From NCBI GenBank assembly GCA_025504975.1, contig JANUWI010000013.1:868001-932000 (forward strand): a stretch of 64,000 bases of DNA, written 5' to 3'. This DNA comes from Plenodomus lindquistii. Lineage: Eukaryota > Ascomycota > Dothideomycetes > Pleosporales > Leptosphaeriaceae. Position numbers and translations under genes: made by a program. The notes below the pieces were generated by a model, which worked only from the letters and a program-made list of their open reading frames with translations, did not search any database and was not told the DNA's origin. Positions 11,556-21,775 of the stretch are shown piece by piece. Position 1 is the first letter of the stretch, and each line of letters opens with the position of its first letter.

Positions 11556-12274
11556 CGAGCTTGTGACTCCGATTAGGTATAAGTAACTGACATTGTAGCG
11601 TAACGCGTTGAATACCTGTCCAACGTCATACTGGTGCTGCCGGTCCTTCTCAGCATCTTGACCCTTCCATGCGCGCACGTAACCAACCTCCATGATTCAG
11701 AAGCGACGCGTACACAGATCTTACCTACCCCACGCTTTCTTACATGGACGTAAAGCGTCCATCGCTATTAGGGCATGATGATTGGCTCTCAAGCACAGTG
11801 AAAGCTTACACAACAGCGCCTTCTACGCATAGCGAGGGCTGAAGACGCGTGCACTGGATGGCTGGTTGGGAGTACGGAAGGCGTGGGGACTGATTTTGGT
11901 CTGTGTCAGCTCATCACGCTTGGATCAAAGAGCAGTTGCAGACGTTTGTGTATAGTCACTACAACGTACTGCGGAGGCAAACCTGACTCGTCATATGATC
12001 GCCAGCCGGAGTTTCCAGAATCGGTCATCTAACAACATCATTTCGTCTTCTCGACAGCACAATCAGATCTTCATTACCAAAGGTGTGTGCAGTCAATGAT
12101 GGGCTATTACTATCAAGTGGCACAGAAACATTGTGTATACCAAAATTTACACACGGTGCATTTTATAGCCGGCACAACGTCCTGCATTGCGCAAATCGAG
12201 CGTTGGTGACACTCCAACCCGCGATTCCTCCCCACCCTATTCTCCGAAACACCACCCAGCACAGCTTTGCTTGT

Positions 12275-12342
<68 letters not shown>

Positions 12343-12914
12343 AAAGCTACCCAATGTAATTCTTGATGCAGTTAAGCTCATGCCGTCAAGTCATCCCATG
12401 TCCATTGATGTTCCCTGGCTGCGTCTCCTTGTCTACTTCCGGTCAACGCTCATGCTCGACCTTCAGCCTTAAACCCTCTGACCTACACAACATGCTGACG
12501 CTGCCCAATACCGACCAACGCACATCCAAAGACTGGCGCCGTGTAACTGCACTGCCGAGCGCTGCCGCGTAAGCTACGCTGGGCTTACCTAGTCTTCGTT
12601 GGCCGGTTTTTACCTTCTGCTGGATCTGGTGATCAGCTCAGATTAGCTGAACAAGTGATTAACGAGAGTGTGCGGGACCCCGACGGACAGGGTATGACGC
12701 AGGTATTGTAATACGAATAAAAGCTCAGAGGCCGTGTGGTGCTGGCGATTGTTTACATCAAAGGCGTGGTCGCTTGTCTGGTGTGATCGTTTTAGATGTT
12801 CTGTACAAGCGAATTTGGTAGGGCTGAATCTTGACCGGCACGACAATCGATCCATCTCGACATACGACTCGAAGCTCGACCACTGGCACTATTCAAAAAT
12901 ACATAGTACACACG
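11556..12914. other. Gene-free stretch with a dinucleotide microsatellite
   Basis: No conserved protein is seen on either strand. Apparent open frames at 12083-12472 and opposite are created by the CA/GT repeat (runs of Thr-His or Cys-Val) and are not genes. The last 300 bases are the likely promoter and leader of the secreted-protein gene at 12915. Confidence 0.55.
12276..12341. repeat. (CA)n microsatellite, about 33 units
   Basis: An uninterrupted CA run of about 66 bases was read directly. Such runs vary in length between strains. It lies in a gene-free stretch some 570 bases upstream of the gene at 12915. Confidence 0.95.
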
Positions 12915-13659
12915 ATGAAGGTCTCATTCACACTCGTCGTCCTCGCGCCCCTCGCTCTGGCGCAATCAATGACGCCAGCGCCTACAACAACCTCATCAAT
13001 AGACCCATGGAGTGGTCCGCCGTGGGCAACAACAGACCCTGCCAAGTGGTCGTCACTCTACAACTCCCTTCTCTCCGCGGGTAAGATACCTTCCACACTA
13101 ACCGCGAAACCATGGCCAACTGGTGGGTGGGGTCCCGGCAGCGGACCATGGGGTCCGGGGGGCCATGGTGATGGGCCTGGTGGACCTGGTGGACGAGGAG
13201 GCTGGGGTGGTACGTTCCGTTTTTCCTCCCTCTCCTGCTCCAACTTGATCTACAATGACTTTGCTAACAGTTCCCACAGGACCAGACGGTCCCGGCCCTT
13301 GGGGTCCTTCCGACTTCCCCTACAGCGCCTGGACGACGAATTCCGGCTGGCGCAACGCGCCGTGGACCCACTGGTGGGACGGCACTGCATGTCCTTCTTC
13401 CGACTGGCCTGGCTGGACGGCCGGACCCTGGGCTACTAATGCGCCGTGGACGACGTGGAGTGCCTGTACAGCGAGTACTACGGCAACCAGTGTCAGCACT
13501 GTGACGGTGAATGGGACGGCAAGGGTGACGACGGCGTTTGGGCTGCAGGTTGCGGCTGCAAGTGCGGACGCACAGAGTAGTGGAGCAGCGGCGGCGATGA
13601 CGGGGGGGTTGGGTGTTGCGATTGGAGCGGTGGTGCTAGGAGTGGCTGGGTTGCTGTAG
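12915..13659 (+). CDS. Secreted Gly/Pro/Trp-rich protein, probably GPI-anchored
   Basis: Two exons (12915-13209, 13280-13659) give 224 residues. The first 17 residues are a typical signal peptide (MKVSFTLVVLAPLALAQ). The mature part is low-complexity: a Thr/Ser/Pro segment, then a central block of Gly, Pro and Trp (GGWGPGSGPWGPGGHGDG), then a Trp-rich block with repeats of the type W-x-x-x-A-P-W (NAPWTHWWDG, NAPWTTWSAC). A Thr/Ser/Val stretch follows. The last 25 or so residues are small and hydrophobic (GGLGVAIGAVVLGVAGLL), as in a GPI-attachment signal. A cell-wall or cell-surface role is inferred. I do not recognise a named family. Confidence 0.8.
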
Positions 13660-13859
13660 AGTCTAGTTGGTGAGGAGGCAACGGGCTCAAGGCTTTGTGT
13701 GATGTGTTGTTTAAAGACAATGGGCTGCCAGGCAGAGTGTCTAGTTAACGCGGTGGCTCACACGTGGATTCACGCTCATTCAATCATACTGTGATGCACG
13801 TCGTAGTGGCACGGGGCTTCACACCAACCATTCTATTGTCGTGTTTACTGCCATCGAGT

Positions 13860-15665
13860 TTATACATAGGCCAATGTGTGGTCATCTCGCACAGTTGCTG
13901 TAAAACATTAGTAACATACATCTCCATGATAGAGTCCTGAGTGTACTGACCATTGAACCCAAGATGAACCTCGCCACCAGCCACTGATGACCCAGTGACC
14001 ACAAGCTCGCCGACAGATTGGTCGTCTGTGGTCTTGAGCTGCGGCGTATCCTTGAGCTTGATCTCTAGACAGCTCAGAGGGATACCAAAGTGACTATGTT
14101 TATTCGGGGGCGAATTGCTTATTCTGTAATCATACACGTTGGTTTGTGCAATAGCGCCTGCAATCTTGGCAGCTGTCAAAGCGTATACGACGCGCGCATT
14201 GGTGTAGACGCGCAAATCGGACAAGTCTTGTGAGCTCAGCGGCGGGGTGTTGAGACCAGCACGCTCAGAGACGAAGACGAGACGCAGTTTTCCGGGCGTA
14301 TTGCCAATGTTGGCCCTTATTGGAGCATTGAGCTTGGAGAGGATGGTCTCGGTGGGGAGACGGCCAGCGGTCAGTATGCGCGATTGCAGATAGTGGGCTA
14401 GTTTCTTTGGTGCACTGGTGATGGAGGCGCTGGTGGTGCTGTGAAGTTTGGCGGCGGTTTCGGCGGAGATGACGGTGACGGTGGGGGCAATGGAGCGGCT
14501 GGCTAGCGTCAGATCAACACCGGGGCCGGCGACTGAGTTGATGATGACGGTGGCGTGCGAGAAGAGAGCTGCCAGTGTTAGACACAGAGCGTACGAGTTT
14601 GTGAAGGCATCGGCGGGGAGGAACGTGTCCGAGGCATTGAGGCGGTGGGCGGATGGGAGCGAGGTGATGAGGGCGCCGACGGCAGCCGTGAGATTCTACT
14701 CGGAGTCAGCAACGAGGGTGTAGGATGCAAATGGCGGGGGGCTGTACCTGCTGGGTGAACTCGACCAGCTCTGCAGGCTTGCCCGTAGTCTCCTGCCACA
14801 GAAAGGCAACGCCTGGAGCCTTGTCCTGAGTGGTGGGCAGCTGGACCGGGCCGGCCTTGTGGTCGTTCACCAGCTCATGCCAGACGGAAACGTCAATGTT
14901 GCCTCCAATGCCCTCGGGCACCTCGCTCCAGTCCATGTGCCTGCTCGTCTCCTCGACGGTCCAGATGATGTGGCGCAGGGCGGGAGCGCCGTTGCCCACT
15001 GCCGCGAGGGGAAGCGAGCCGGCTGCGGCGATCAAGGCATCGGCGCGCGTGGCGGCCAGGAGGTCGACGAGGGCGGCGTGGGGCTGGTTGTAGGGGATCA
15101 GGATGGGGGTGAAGGCGTAGAAGGCGCCGGCAAAGAGGGCGCTGAGGAAGTCGACGCTGTTGGGCAGGTAGACGGCGACGCGCTTGGCGCCGTGGGCGTG
15201 GAGGTGGCTGCCAACCACGGCGATGGCCTTGGTCACGTCGGCAATCGAGTGCTCGGACACGCCGTCGGTGCCCATGACGGTCATGAGCCTGGCCGTGCCG
15301 CTCGAGGCGGCGCCCTTTTCGAGGGGAATCTCGCCGGTGACGCGCCTCCAGATGTCGCGCAGGTCGCCGTCCTTGCCGGCCGAGTACATGGGGACGCCGG
15401 GAGGGCGGACGGCGAGGCCGGTGCGCAGAGGATAGCCATGGGGGGTTTCGGGGGACCTGAAGACGGCCGACTCGCCTGCGTGGCGCACATAGGCGGCCTG
15501 GGCCTGGCGTGCGAGCAGGAGCGGGTGCGTGTCGGCCTCTGCGCTGTCGTAGACGACAAAGGCGACAAAGGCGACAATGGCAAAGGCCAGCAGCGTGGAC
15601 ACGGCGTTCCAGCCGGCCACGAGGTCGGAGAGGGCGGCGTCGAGCTGGTCGACGAGGCCGGGCAT
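13860..15665 (-). CDS. Membrane-anchored AMP-binding (acyl-CoA synthetase-like) protein, probably catalytically degenerate
   Basis: Three exons (14748-15665, 13951-14695, 13860-13897) give 566 residues, a multiple of three. The last intron was chosen (donor GTCAGT) because it yields the conserved end NATVRDDHTLAYV. An N-terminal membrane segment (about 20-45, LLAFAIVAFVAFVVY) is followed by the ANL adenylating fold: KRVAVYLPNSVDFLSALFAG, then FTPILIPYNQPHAALVDLLA. The position of the phosphate-binding loop reads FLWQETTGKPAELVEF instead of the canonical serine/threonine/glycine-rich loop ending in P-K-G. The chain stops soon after GELVVTGSSVAGGE, so the usual small C-terminal domain with the catalytic lysine is absent. 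Relatives activate fatty acids with ATP and CoA; this one may not. It is divergent with POM34. Confidence 0.8.
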
Positions 15666-15999
15666 GGCGGCGGGTGTCGAGTGGCGAGTGTCGGGTGTCG
15701 AGTGGCGAGTGTCGAGTGTCGAGTGTCGAGTGTCGAGTGTCAAGTGTCGAGTGTCGAGTGTCAAGTGTCCAGTCCACTCAGGTCAGGTCATGACAAGGTG
15801 GTGGAACAAGAAGCCGGCGGGCCCTGGGGAGGCTGTCAGCGGGGTGGTCCGCCGCCCGTTGCTAGTGGGGACGGCGGGCGCGCCAGGCTGAGCTCCGTAG
15901 CTCCGTGGCTCCGTGCCGACACGTCTGTTGCTCGCGCCCAAACAAAGTGAGCCCGTCACAGCGACCGAGACGGCAACACCAGCGCATCTTGCACTCGCC
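15666..15999. promoter_or_regulatory. Divergent promoter between AMP-binding gene and POM34
   Basis: These 334 bases separate two start codons on opposite strands. A 14-unit tandem repeat of a 7-base sequence fills 15672-15769, beginning only seven bases upstream of the AMP-binding gene's ATG. It would therefore lie in that gene's leader or core promoter. The remainder is GC-rich without a clear TATA box. Confidence 0.6.
15672..15769. repeat. Heptanucleotide tandem repeat, 14 units (GAGTGTC consensus)
   Basis: Fourteen consecutive 7-base units were read directly. Nine are exactly GAGTGTC. The others are single-base variants: GGGTGTC twice, GAGTGGC twice, AAGTGTC twice, with one more partial copy at the right edge. 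Variants cluster at the two ends, and the centre is homogeneous. Because 7 is not a multiple of 3, every reading frame through it gives the same cyclic peptide (on the minus strand D-T-R-H-S-T-L). This produces spurious long open frames that cross the ATG. Confidence 0.95.
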
Positions 16000-16951
16000 A
16001 TGTCTCTCGCCCGCGGCGCCCACGTCGCCCACCACCCGCCGGCCACGCCCCAAACCCCCCACACGCCGCAGACGCCCAATGGCTCATGGCGGCACCCCCA
16101 GTTCGACGAGATTGCAAAGCGCCAGTACGCGACCACCTTTGACCACACAAACTTGCGCGCCATTGTCCGGTCCACGGCCATGCTCGTCTTGTCCTACTAC
16201 CTCGGCACCGCCTTCGCAGTCGTCTCGTGGGCCCTCAACGGCCTGCTCTGGCACACGCTGTCCGTGGTGCTGGTGCCTGCAGACCGCCCACTGTACGTCC
16301 TGGTCCCCTCCCCTCGCCCTCTCCACCCGCCACGGCCCAGCTAACACGGCCCTCAGCGAGCCACTCACCAGCGCCATCTACCGCATCACCGCCTACGCCG
16401 ACCCCCTCGTCTACTGGGGCGCTCTCGCCATCCGCGCCGTCCTCGTCGCCTTGGTCTTCTTCAACCTCTGGCCCCTGCTGCGCCGCTACCGACCCGACAA
16501 CATTGCAGACATCCCCCTCACCCCCTCGCAGCGCGCTGCCCTGGGCTTGAAGTCGACTGTCCCCGCGCAAACCCCAGGCTCCGCATACGCCTCTCCAAAC
16601 TACGTCACGCCTCCCCGTTACGCCCGCTCTACCCCACGCACCAGCAGTTTCAGCTCCCATGACCAGAGTGCGAGTCCTCTGGCAAGATCCACCTCGGCAA
16701 GCCCCTTCAGCCCAGCGCAGAGCTTTGGTGTCAGCACAAGCTCGCCGCTCTTCCAGCGCGCCATCAACACCTCAAGTGCCAGCCGATCGAGCCATGGTGC
16801 TGGCGACCTGGGAAGCAGTCTCTTTAGCGGGAGTGAGAGCAGCGGGCCAGGAACGCCCACACCCGTCATGGGCAAGGCGAGCGTGGGTTTGAACAACAAG
16901 TGGCTGTATGAGAAGCGAAGGGACAGTCCGAGGAGCAGTCTGTTTGCTTGA
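16000..16951 (+). CDS. POM34: Nuclear pore membrane protein Pom34
   Basis: Two exons (16000-16292, 16357-16951; the intron has a CTAAC branch site) give 295 residues. Pom34 is one of the integral membrane proteins that anchor the nuclear pore complex in the nuclear envelope, together with Ndc1 and Pom152. Two membrane stretches are seen: TAMLVLSYYLGTAFAVVSWA and WGALAIRAVLVALVFFNLWP. They are followed by the conserved stretch IPLTPSQRAALGL and a long Ser/Pro/Thr-rich tail (SPFSPAQSFG, NNKWLYEKRR). This matches fungal Pom34 in length and order. The N-terminal tail has Thr-Pro repeats. Longer upstream frames start without an ATG, so 16000 was chosen. Confidence 0.85.
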
Positions 16952-17154
16952 GAGTGCAGCGGACGTCCATGTCCGCGTCCACAGTGTGTCCACGTCAGAG
17001 GCTACGAGGGAGCTTGATACCCTATCTGTTGTATTGCGCGGCGTTTTGGGCAATAGTCATGCTACCATGTTTTGAATTCAGTCTCATCTAGTGCAAAGCA
17101 GCACCTCTATGAGAATCATTCTTCAACCCCGTGTATTCATTCGTGCACTGTTGC

Positions 17155-17691
17155 TCACGAGAACCGATCGCCCCTCCGGCTCCGGTACGCCTCACTCGCT
17201 TCGTATTTGCTCTTCTCCCTGGCCCTCTGCTCCTCACTCTCAGCCTCGTGTCTCGTTGGCGCAGGATCCTGATGCGCTTCCCCTGCCGGTCCTCCCATTC
17301 CTCCACCCCCATCGCCCCTCTGTCGCTCCAGCTCGGCCACCACTCCCCGCGGCGCAGTAGTAGCCGTAGGATTCAGCGGCGTCGTAGCAGTACGCTGTGT
17401 CGACTCTGACTGGTTGAGCGACTTCTCCAGCTCCCACGTCCGCTGTCGCTTGATGCGATCGAGTTCGGCCTTGTGCGCACGGTCTGCGTTGATCGAGCGT
17501 TTGGCAAAAAAGTAGGCGCCGCCACCTGCCACTATGAGGGTTGCCCAGCCGTAGCTGTTGCAAGATTAGTCCTTGTCCATGTTGCGAGGCCCGAGTGACG
17601 TACTATACGGATTTGACCTGGCCATTATTGTGTCAGTCAGTAGCCATTGCACTCACCAACCATCTTCCTCGCATCCACTTACCGTGTTCAT
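17155..17691 (-). CDS. Small single-span membrane protein (DUF4748-like)
   Basis: Three exons (17683-17691, 17604-17617, 17155-17554) give 140 residues. The first two exons are only 9 and 14 bases long. They were found by reading back from the membrane segment to the ATG, giving the start MNTVKSVYYGWATLIVAGGG. One membrane span (about 8-25) is followed by AKRSINADRAHKAELDRIKR, then a polar, Gly-rich and charged tail. The pattern resembles the small fungal DUF4748 family, likely in mitochondrial or other organelle membranes, with no known activity. It converges with POM34, whose stop is 203 bases away. Confidence 0.7.
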
Positions 17692-19183
17692 TTTGACGAC
17701 CGTATATATGTGTGTGAGAGAACCAACAGAAGCAATTCGCAGTGGTATAGAAGCTTGGTCGATTGCTGCGGTGAGCTTCAAGGTTTTCTGGGATGCGAGT
17801 TGGTGAAAGTGGTCTGATTCCGTAGGGCTGACCGGCAGAATGTGGAGATGGTTCGGTGATTGTGCGGAGATGAGACACTACCACCATGTTGCGTGAGCAT
17901 AGCATATATCGTGTTTATAGTACATACCGGTATTGCAGTACACATTGGCTGCTACTCCACATTCTACAAACAGTGCTCAATCAACACATGAACCCCCACT
18001 TTATTCGCAAAACGCATCAAAACTCCACAGATTACTCTGATTCATAGCGCCTACGCAAATGCTCGTCTCATTCACATTTCCCACGTCCAACATTGCACCT
18101 TGCTGCCCAGGCTCCCTGAAAATAAGCAGCTGACAGAGTCCATCCGTCTCCAGGATTTCGAAGCTGCGACGCCCTCTGAGTTCGCCCCTGTTGTGACCCA
18201 GCCTCGTAATGTGGATGTACTCCTGGAATTCCTCACAACCTGGCCTTGGTAAGTGTCGTCATCACTTTCATTAGATGGATCAAAATTCAACTACCACCGG
18301 CTGCGAAAGTGTTGATGCCAAGGAGGGAAGCTTGTGCGCCTACAGCTACAAGCGCTGGGTAGAGAGTGATAAGGTACATGTTGCTTGGCTTGATGCTGTT
18401 AAAGCGGCATGACAGACTGACTGGATTGTCATGTCCTTTTATCAAGCCCTCAGGTCATCCAAGTACTTCCGCACCATCATGTCTACAAAGTAAGTAGAAT
18501 ACATGTCACAAGTCACGGTGTGTATACATGTTACACCAATTGCGGCTTTGCGCAAGTAACGGGTAGAGTCCTTGCTTAACGAATCGGAACAAGGTCATAC
18601 AGGCCGCATTGAAGCACGTTACCCTCGCCGGCTAGCAAACTCAGAGAGCTTTTGCAAGGGGTCCGCCGATGAAAGAAGACTCGCATTCCATAGTACTAAC
18701 ACATCACAGACTTCTGCCCCCGTACCCGACGGACTTGTGCGTACTAAAGCTATTTTGATGGTAAGAGCTTCCTTCGGAAACAATTTAGTCATGTACCGTA
18801 CGCTACCGTACCTGGAAACTTTCGCTCTCGGTACCCACACGGTAGGCCGCAATAACACGCTGATGGTCTGAGAGGTGCAATTGGGATTTCTTCAACCCTT
18901 TTGTAGGACGATGGGGCTTGAATGGGCATTGTCACGAGCTATTCGACAATTTCGCGTGTAGAGGCTCAACGCGGTCACGGAGCTCACTTGGCCTCACACC
19001 TCGGCATGACCCTGCCTTTCCCCGCGGGAGTGCTTAGCCGACTTACCCCCAAACAACGACGTCGGCCATGTTCGCGTTCCTACATGTATCTGGGCTCGTC
19101 CCACTAATCCATGGGCTTCTTTGTCCAAAATAGCCTCAAGTAAAGTACCTTGGCCCATCAAGAGCAAGACTTATCCATGAACA
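17692..19183. other. Gene-free stretch
   Basis: I found no conserved protein, repeat or RNA. Open frames are short (under 100 codons) and without family features. The final part is the promoter of the CoA-transferase gene at 19184. Confidence 0.5.
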
Positions 19184-20513
19184 ATGCCCGACCACCAACC
19201 ACCCCCCCTGGTCGGCCTACGAGTCCTCGAGTTTGCTGGACTAGCACCTGGTAAGCTCTTCAGCTCTCCGAATGGGACCATGTGAGAAGATGGGGAATGT
19301 AGATGCTGACGATTCACAGGGCCCTTTGCAGGCTTGCTACTCGCTGACTACGGCGCTACAGTGCTGCGCCTCGACCGCGTTGTCGTTACCCCCCATCCAA
19401 CGCCTGACCAACTCACCCGTCGCAAGTCCTCTATTCGCGTCAACATCAAGTCCGACGCCGGCATAGCACTTGTTAAGAAACTTATCCTTGAGGCCGACAT
19501 CCTCATTGATCCTTTCCGCCCCGGCGTTCTGGAAAAGGCCGGCTTGGGACCCGAGGATGTACTGTTGAAAATCAACCCGAGACTAATCGTAGCGAGGATG
19601 ACGGGATTTAGAAGAGATGGAAAGTACAAGGATATGGCGGGTCACGACATCAATTACATCGCAGTGTCTGGTGTGTTGTCCATGCTTGGTCGACAAGGGG
19701 AAAAGCCGTATCCGCCTGGTAATCTCATGGGCGATTTTGCTGGGGGAGGCGTAATGTGTTTTCTCGGCATCTTACTCGCGCTGTTGGCGAGGGAGAAGAG
19801 TGGTAAGGGCCAGGTGGTGGAAGCAAATATGGTGGATGGGAGTGCCATTCTAGCAACCATGCCCAGGCTGGGTATGAAAACACAGCTCTGGAGTGCGGAG
19901 AGAGGGACAAATTTGCTCGACGGCGGGGCGCCGTTTTACGATACGTATGAAACCAAGGATGGAGGTTTCATGGCTGTGTAAGTTGTCCGCCTACCTTCCG
20001 TCTAAACCCATCTTCACCTAACTCGTCTGACAACCCGACAGCGGCGCGATTGAACCCCAATTCTTCGCTGCACTCCTCCGTGGTCTTCAACTCCAACCCA
20101 CCGATCTCCCGGGTGACCGCGACAACAAAGCAGACTGGCCCGTCCTCAAGACCTTCTTCGCAAAGGTTTTCCTGTCCAAAACTCGGAACGAATGGGAAAC
20201 CATATTCGACGGCACAGATGCATGTTGTACCCCTGTTCTGACCCAGCGTGATCTCGAGGGCCGCGGCTTCGATCAACGGCCTGCTGTTACACTGAGGAAC
20301 ACGCCAGGTTTTGCAATCACAGAGGGGAGCGATGACAGGAGTGCGGCGGAGGGACAGGGCATTGGCTGGGAGGGAAGTGGGTGGACCGAGAAGGGGTTGT
20401 TGCCGGGAGAAGGAGGGGAGGAGACGATTCAACGGTGGATGGGGTGGAGGAAGGGGAAACATTATGATGAAGTTGAGGGTGGCCTAGTTTGGAAAGACAG
20501 TTCCAAGCTATAG
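19184..20513 (+). CDS. CoA-transferase family III / alpha-methylacyl-CoA racemase
   Basis: Three exons (19184-19250, 19320-19977, 20042-20513) give 398 residues. The family interconverts (2R)- and (2S)-methylacyl-CoA esters before beta-oxidation, in peroxisomes or mitochondria. Seen: the N-terminal VGLRVLEFAGLAPGPFAG rebuilt over the first intron, DYGATVLRLDR, RKSSIRVNIKSDAG, RMTGFRRDGKY, the signature GHDINYIAVSGVLSMLG that contains the catalytic His-Asp, and PGNLMGDFAGGG with the second catalytic Asp. A CoA-transferase with a similar fold is the alternative, but GHDINY favours racemase. The C-terminus ends KDSSKL, not an obvious peroxisomal tripeptide. It converges with the bL27m gene, the two stops being 74 bases apart. 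Confidence 0.92.
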
Positions 20514-20531
20514 TCTGTAGTCTGTAGTCTG
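20511..20531. repeat. Three 7-base repeats (TAGTCTG) at the racemase stop codon
   Basis: TAGTCTG is repeated three times in a row, then TAGG. The first copy begins with the TAG stop of the racemase gene, so the array supplies several stop codons in frame-shifted positions. It is very short and may be chance. Confidence 0.8.
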
Positions 20532-20587
20532 TAGGCGTCCATATCATACACTGTGCCTCCACACCATGCCACGCGCGCAAAGCTGAT

Positions 20588-21488
20588 TTATTTGACAACC
20601 CTCGGTTTCCTGGCCTTGGGCTTCGCACTCTTCTTGCCAGCATTCCGCAGCCTCTTCCTCTCCTCGTTGCCCTCGATCCTCGCCTTGCTCTTCCTCCACG
20701 CAGCCCATCGATCTCCAGGAACAAACTCGTTGACCACAACGCCCGCTCTCTCGGCCGCACGCCCAATCTGCCAATTGGCCTCGCGGTACGCATATCCCTT
20801 TCCTTTGCTCAAGCTCAGAGACTTCCTTGTCGCTTCACGGGGCGTATCTGTATCCGTGCTGGCTGCTGGGTCCACGGGTGAATCCGCAACGATGACGGTC
20901 TCGTGCTGTGCTGGTGTTGCGCCCTTTCCCGCCGTCACGGGCACAGCGAGCATGTTGAGTCTCCGTCTGCGCGCCGCATTGGGCGGATATGGAAGTGTAT
21001 GTTCCTTCTCAAGCGCCACGCCAATGTACTGCCGCTTCGAGTGCTTGCGGGGGTCACGGTAGTAGCGCACGTAGCCCGACTCGGTGGCAAAGATGCAGTG
21101 GTCTCGTCCGAATTTGCAGTTTTCGCCGGGGAACCAGTGCGTGCCGCGCTGGCGGAAGATGATGTTGCCTGGGATCACGTATTCGCCTGCAAACGCGTTA
21201 GGACTGTGTACCCTTTGGGCATTCTATGCAGGACAATGTGTCTTGCAGGGAAGCGGGCATACCACCACTCTTCTTGGCGCCCAATCGCTTTCCCGGCCCA
21301 TCTTTCGCTCCGTTGGCGCGACCTTGAGCTTGATGTGCAGAATGCCGCACGAAAGACAGGATTGGGGCGGGCGCTGCATGTGCGTTGGCGCTGCGGAGGC
21401 CGTCGAGAACGCGGGTCGATGGAGCAATGAAGGCGGATGACGTTGCTATTGCTGCGCGAACGGGCGCATATATTCGTGGGAGCAGCAT
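20588..21488 (-). CDS. MRP7: Mitochondrial large-subunit ribosomal protein bL27m
   Basis: Two exons (21263-21488, 20588-21186) give 274 residues. The protein is the mitochondrial counterpart of bacterial L27, at the peptidyl-transferase region of the large subunit. Conserved residues run across the splice: KKSGGEYVIPGNIIFRQRG, then THWFPGENCKFGRDHCIFA and YVRYYRDPRKHSKRQYIGV. The N-terminus (MLLPRIYAPVRAAIATSSAF) is a good mitochondrial presequence. The C-terminal extension is long and basic, as in fungal Mrp7. The intron is 76 bases with a CTAAC branch site. Confidence 0.95.
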
Positions 21489-21775
21489 GGCGGGCTGTGC
21501 ATCTGAGGCCGGCCGCCTTGGTCGTGTTGCTTGCCTCGAGACTTTGTGAACGACGAAGACATGGGCGTGGCCCGAGCGCCACATGGGTTGGACCCCACAA
21601 GGCACGGGCAGAGCATAATCGAGACGCACACGAGTCAACCAACTGCAATAATCTGGATATTCACAAGCTCAACACACAACCTAGCACCCCAACTCCCTAC
21701 CAAGACGGAAAGAAAAAATGCTTCGTAATGGACCATCTATATCCTCCACTCCATGCCACCCCACTGACCATGCAA

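Noticed and set aside
12083..12472. Open frames with Thr-His or Cys-Val runs
   Set aside because: They are created by the CA/GT microsatellite and have no conserved ends.
14859..15950. Long plus-strand open frame of 363 codons
   Set aside because: It is antisense to the AMP-binding gene and runs through the 7-base repeat. Its Gly/Val/Asp-rich translation is the shadow of a GC-rich coding strand.
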